Shown: positions 6,392 to 7,260 of the stretch, in pieces
Layout: each line of letters opens with the position of its first letter
How positions within the stretch are numbered: position 1 is the first letter of the stretch
NCBI GenBank assembly: GCA_040387375.1
Contig: JAZKDW010000068.1
Coordinates: forward strand, 1 to 7,260
Source: JAZKDW01 sp040387375
GTDB taxonomy: Bacteria; Pseudomonadota; Gammaproteobacteria; Burkholderiales; Burkholderiaceae_D
DNA length: 7,260 nt
Direction of reading: 5' to 3'
Translations under genes and position numbers: made by a program
Notes under the pieces: model-generated
Database searches by the model: none
Seen by the model: the letters and a program-made list of their open reading frames with translations, nothing else
Told to the model about the DNA's origin: nothing

Positions 6392-6496
6392 TGAGAAACA
6401 CAGTGTAGTCCGATTTTTGCTGTTCGAGAATGATCGTAAAACAATGTAGCCGCTGAAAAACGCGGCTCTGGCAATGTCACTTTTTTATTGTCCACC
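6392..6496. promoter_or_regulatory. Divergent promoter region, DUF1275 gene / DNA glycosylase gene
   Basis: This 105-bp gap must hold both promoters. For the plus-strand gene, TTGCTG (6417-6422) with 17 bases to AACAAT (6440-6445) is a weak sigma-70-like pair. For the minus-strand gene, TACACT near 6400 is a possible -10 without a good -35. A short hairpin, AGCCGC (6448-6453) with GCGGCT (6462-6467), lies in the predicted leader of the glycosylase gene. Neither promoter is strong. Confidence 0.3.
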
Positions 6497-7003
6497 ATGC
6501 CCGCACTCTTATCCCCTTCCCTTCTTACCGGCCTGGCGCCGGTGCTCGACCGTGATACACGTATCCTGATTCTCGGCAGTTTCCCGGGCCAGGCATCACT
6601 CACAGCCGGACAATATTATGCCCATCCGCGCAACCAGTTCTGGCGCCTGCTATCGGCGGTACTGGGCGAAGACCTCGCCGCGCTGCCCTACGAAGAAAGG
6701 CTGGCGCGGCTGCCGGCGCACGGGATCGGATTATGGGATGTGATCGATGTCTGCCAGCGTGAAGGCAGCCTGGATGCCGCCATACGCAATGCGCGGCCAA
6801 ATGATTTTGCCGCGTTAAAGCAGCGTTGTCCCTTATTGCGGCGCGTCTGCTTTAATGGCAAAACGGCCGGCAAACACGCGCCGCAGTTTGCCGCTGCCGG
6901 CTTCGACACGCTGGTGCTCCCCTCTTCTTCGCCCGCCAACGCACAGATGTCGTTTGCTGAAAAGCTGGCGCTGTGGCGCGGAATTTTTTTCATGTCGGAG
7001 TGA
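6497..7003 (+). CDS. DNA-deoxyinosine (hypoxanthine-DNA) glycosylase, uracil-DNA glycosylase superfamily family 6
   Basis: A 168-aa protein from ATG 6497, the usual size for this family. The UDG-fold motif A region reads LILGSFPGQASL (24-35), followed by QYYAHPRNQFWRLL (39-52), the hallmark of the hypoxanthine-DNA glycosylase (HDG) branch. A middle segment ends GIGLWDVIDVCQREGSLDAAI (76-96). The motif B region is LPSSSPAN (141-148). Known members excise hypoxanthine (deaminated adenine) from DNA and start base-excision repair, and the family lacks strong uracil activity. Substrate here is inferred from family. An in-frame TTG at 6488 would add three residues. The ATG was preferred because neither start has a recognisable Shine-Dalgarno (upstream is TTTTTTATTGTCCACC). 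The gene is divergent from the DUF1275 gene and followed by a repeat-rich region, so probably monocistronic. Confidence 0.88.
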   Translation: MPALLSPSLLTGLAPVLDRDTRILILGSFPGQASLTAGQYYAHPRNQFWRLLSAVLGEDLAALPYEERLARLPAHGIGLWDVIDVCQREGSLDAAIRNARPNDFAALKQRCPLLRRVCFNGKTAGKHAPQFAAAGFDTLVLPSSSPANAQMSFAEKLALWRGIFFMSE

Positions 7004-7042
7004 TTCAGCGAGCCTGGGAGATATCGACGTCCTTCCCGTGCC

Positions 7043-7063
7043 AGCGGGTTATGGATTCCCGCT
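7043..7063. repeat. Short inverted repeat AGCGGG / CCCGCT
   Basis: AGCGGG (7043-7048) and CCCGCT (7058-7063) form a 6-bp stem with a nine-base loop. The right arm is part of GGATTCCCGC, the outer arm of the larger ATTCCCGC repeat family in this region. Confidence 0.45.
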
Positions 7064-7073
7064 TGCAGCGCGC

Positions 7074-7095
7074 ATATTCGCTTGCAAGCGAATAT
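7074..7095. repeat. Perfect 22-bp palindrome
   Basis: ATATTCGCTTG followed at once by its exact reverse complement CAAGCGAATAT: 11-bp arms with no spacer. It lies inside the proposed insert within the ATTCCCGC repeat. As DNA it could be a dimer binding site or a cruciform. As RNA it would be a hairpin with no T-run. Confidence 0.75.
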
Positions 7096-7106
7096 CGTTC
7101 CGCAGG

Positions 7107-7125
7107 CGTGAGGCAATGCCTCACG
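7107..7125. repeat. Perfect 9-bp hairpin with one-base spacer
   Basis: CGTGAGGCA (7107-7115) and TGCCTCACG (7117-7125) are exact reverse complements around a single A. It is flanked by CGCAGG (7101-7106) and CCTGCG (7141-7146), which could pair as an outer stem. No T-run follows, so it is not a typical terminator. Confidence 0.7.
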
Positions 7126-7140
7126 AAACCCCTGCTACAC

Positions 7141-7206
7141 CCTGCGCGGGAATGACGGTGGTGAAAGTGGAGATCGTACCAATCACTACCGTCATTCCCG
7201 CGCAGG
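7141..7206. repeat. Large inverted repeat of the ATTCCCGCGCAGG family
   Basis: Bases 7141-7159 and 7188-7206 (ACCGTCATTCCCGCGCAGG on the plus strand at the right arm) are perfect 19-bp reverse complements. The arms extend to 24 bp (7141-7164 with 7183-7206) with one mismatch, which would be a G-U pair in RNA, around an 18-base loop. Two head-to-head copies of the same intergenic repeat would produce this. No transposase or target-site duplication is evident. Confidence 0.75.
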
Positions 7207-7260
7207 CGCACTGCTGTCCGGAATATTTTGCTTGACTAAGCCGGGAGGGGTTGCAGGCAC

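Larger units (their letters stand above)
7053..7157. repeat. dRS3-like ATTCCCGC repeat, apparently split by an insert of about 79 bp
   Basis: GGATTCCCGC (7053-7062) and CTGCGCGGGAATGACG (7142-7157) would join into the common proteobacterial intergenic repeat of the form GGATTCCCGC-CTGCGCGGGAATGACG, related to Neisseria dRS3 (ATTCCC-N8-GGGAAT). The outer 8-bp arms ATTCCCGC (7055-7062) and GCGGGAAT (7146-7153) are perfect complements. The 79 bases between the halves (7063-7141) carry two further hairpins. The reconstruction rests on remembered repeat consensus and is inferred. Confidence 0.45.
7004..7260. other. Gene-free right end rich in inverted repeats
   Basis: No convincing coding sequence is present in these 257 bases; short open frames here run through palindromes in several frames. 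The stretch 7043-7206 is almost continuous inverted-repeat structure, listed separately. The last ~50 bases (from about 7210) show no feature I can support. No clear intrinsic terminator for the upstream glycosylase gene is seen, although one of the hairpins could stabilise its 3' end. Confidence 0.7.

Noticed and set aside
6984..6992. T-run at the end of the glycosylase gene as a terminator
   Set aside because: It lies inside the coding sequence (residues GIFF) and no adequate stem precedes it.
7043..7206. CRISPR array
   Set aside because: Repeats are inverted, irregular in spacing and belong to different units; there is no regular repeat-spacer pattern and no cas gene.
7005..7235. Several short open frames on both strands in the right-end gap
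   Set aside because: They run through palindromic repeats in multiple frames, have no SD and no recognisable product.

Overview
The window is a stretch of bacterial chromosome, moderately GC-rich and densely coding. It carries six confident protein genes and one doubtful small ORF. Protein sequence flavour (HtpG, the hypoxanthine-DNA glycosylase), the sigma-32 type promoter and the CATTCCCGCGCAGG-type intergenic repeats suggest a betaproteobacterium, probably order Burkholderiales and perhaps Oxalobacteraceae. This placement is inferred from sequence style, not from a search.

Left part (1-3579) is a pyridoxal-phosphate (PLP) themed locus. On the minus strand a RidA/YjgF-family protein (1372-1830) is followed 52 bp later by a fold-type I aminotransferase (123-1319), with a hairpin plus T-run terminator at the left edge (1-29). 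Divergent from them is a MocR-type (GntR-aminotransferase fusion) regulator (2116-3579). The 285-bp divergent gap (1831-2115) holds a TGTA-based direct repeat about one helical turn apart, a likely MocR operator. It also holds a perfect 16-bp palindrome and a 51-codon minus-strand ORF of uncertain reality. The simplest reading is that MocR senses PLP or a PLP-amino acid adduct and controls the ridA-aminotransferase pair. RidA would clear reactive enamine/imine products of PLP chemistry. The aminotransferase substrate cannot be fixed from sequence.

Middle part (3575-5625): htpG (Hsp90) is preceded by an almost textbook sigma-32 promoter, CTTGAA-N14-CCCCATTT. Its -35 element contains the stop codon of the MocR gene. 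htpG ends at a hairpin shared with the convergent gene.

Right part (5630-7260): a DUF1275 (YoaK-type) membrane protein lies on the minus strand. A family-6 uracil/hypoxanthine-DNA glycosylase lies divergently on the plus strand. After it come about 250 bp without a gene, filled with nested inverted repeats: a dRS3-like ATTCCCGC repeat family, apparently split by an insert carrying a perfect 22-bp palindrome and a second hairpin.

No tRNA, rRNA, CRISPR array, transposase or phage gene was seen. No clear previously undescribed system was found. The most notable items are the sigma-32 promoter overlapping the upstream stop codon, the MocR/RidA/aminotransferase unit with its candidate operator, and the composite repeat at the right end.
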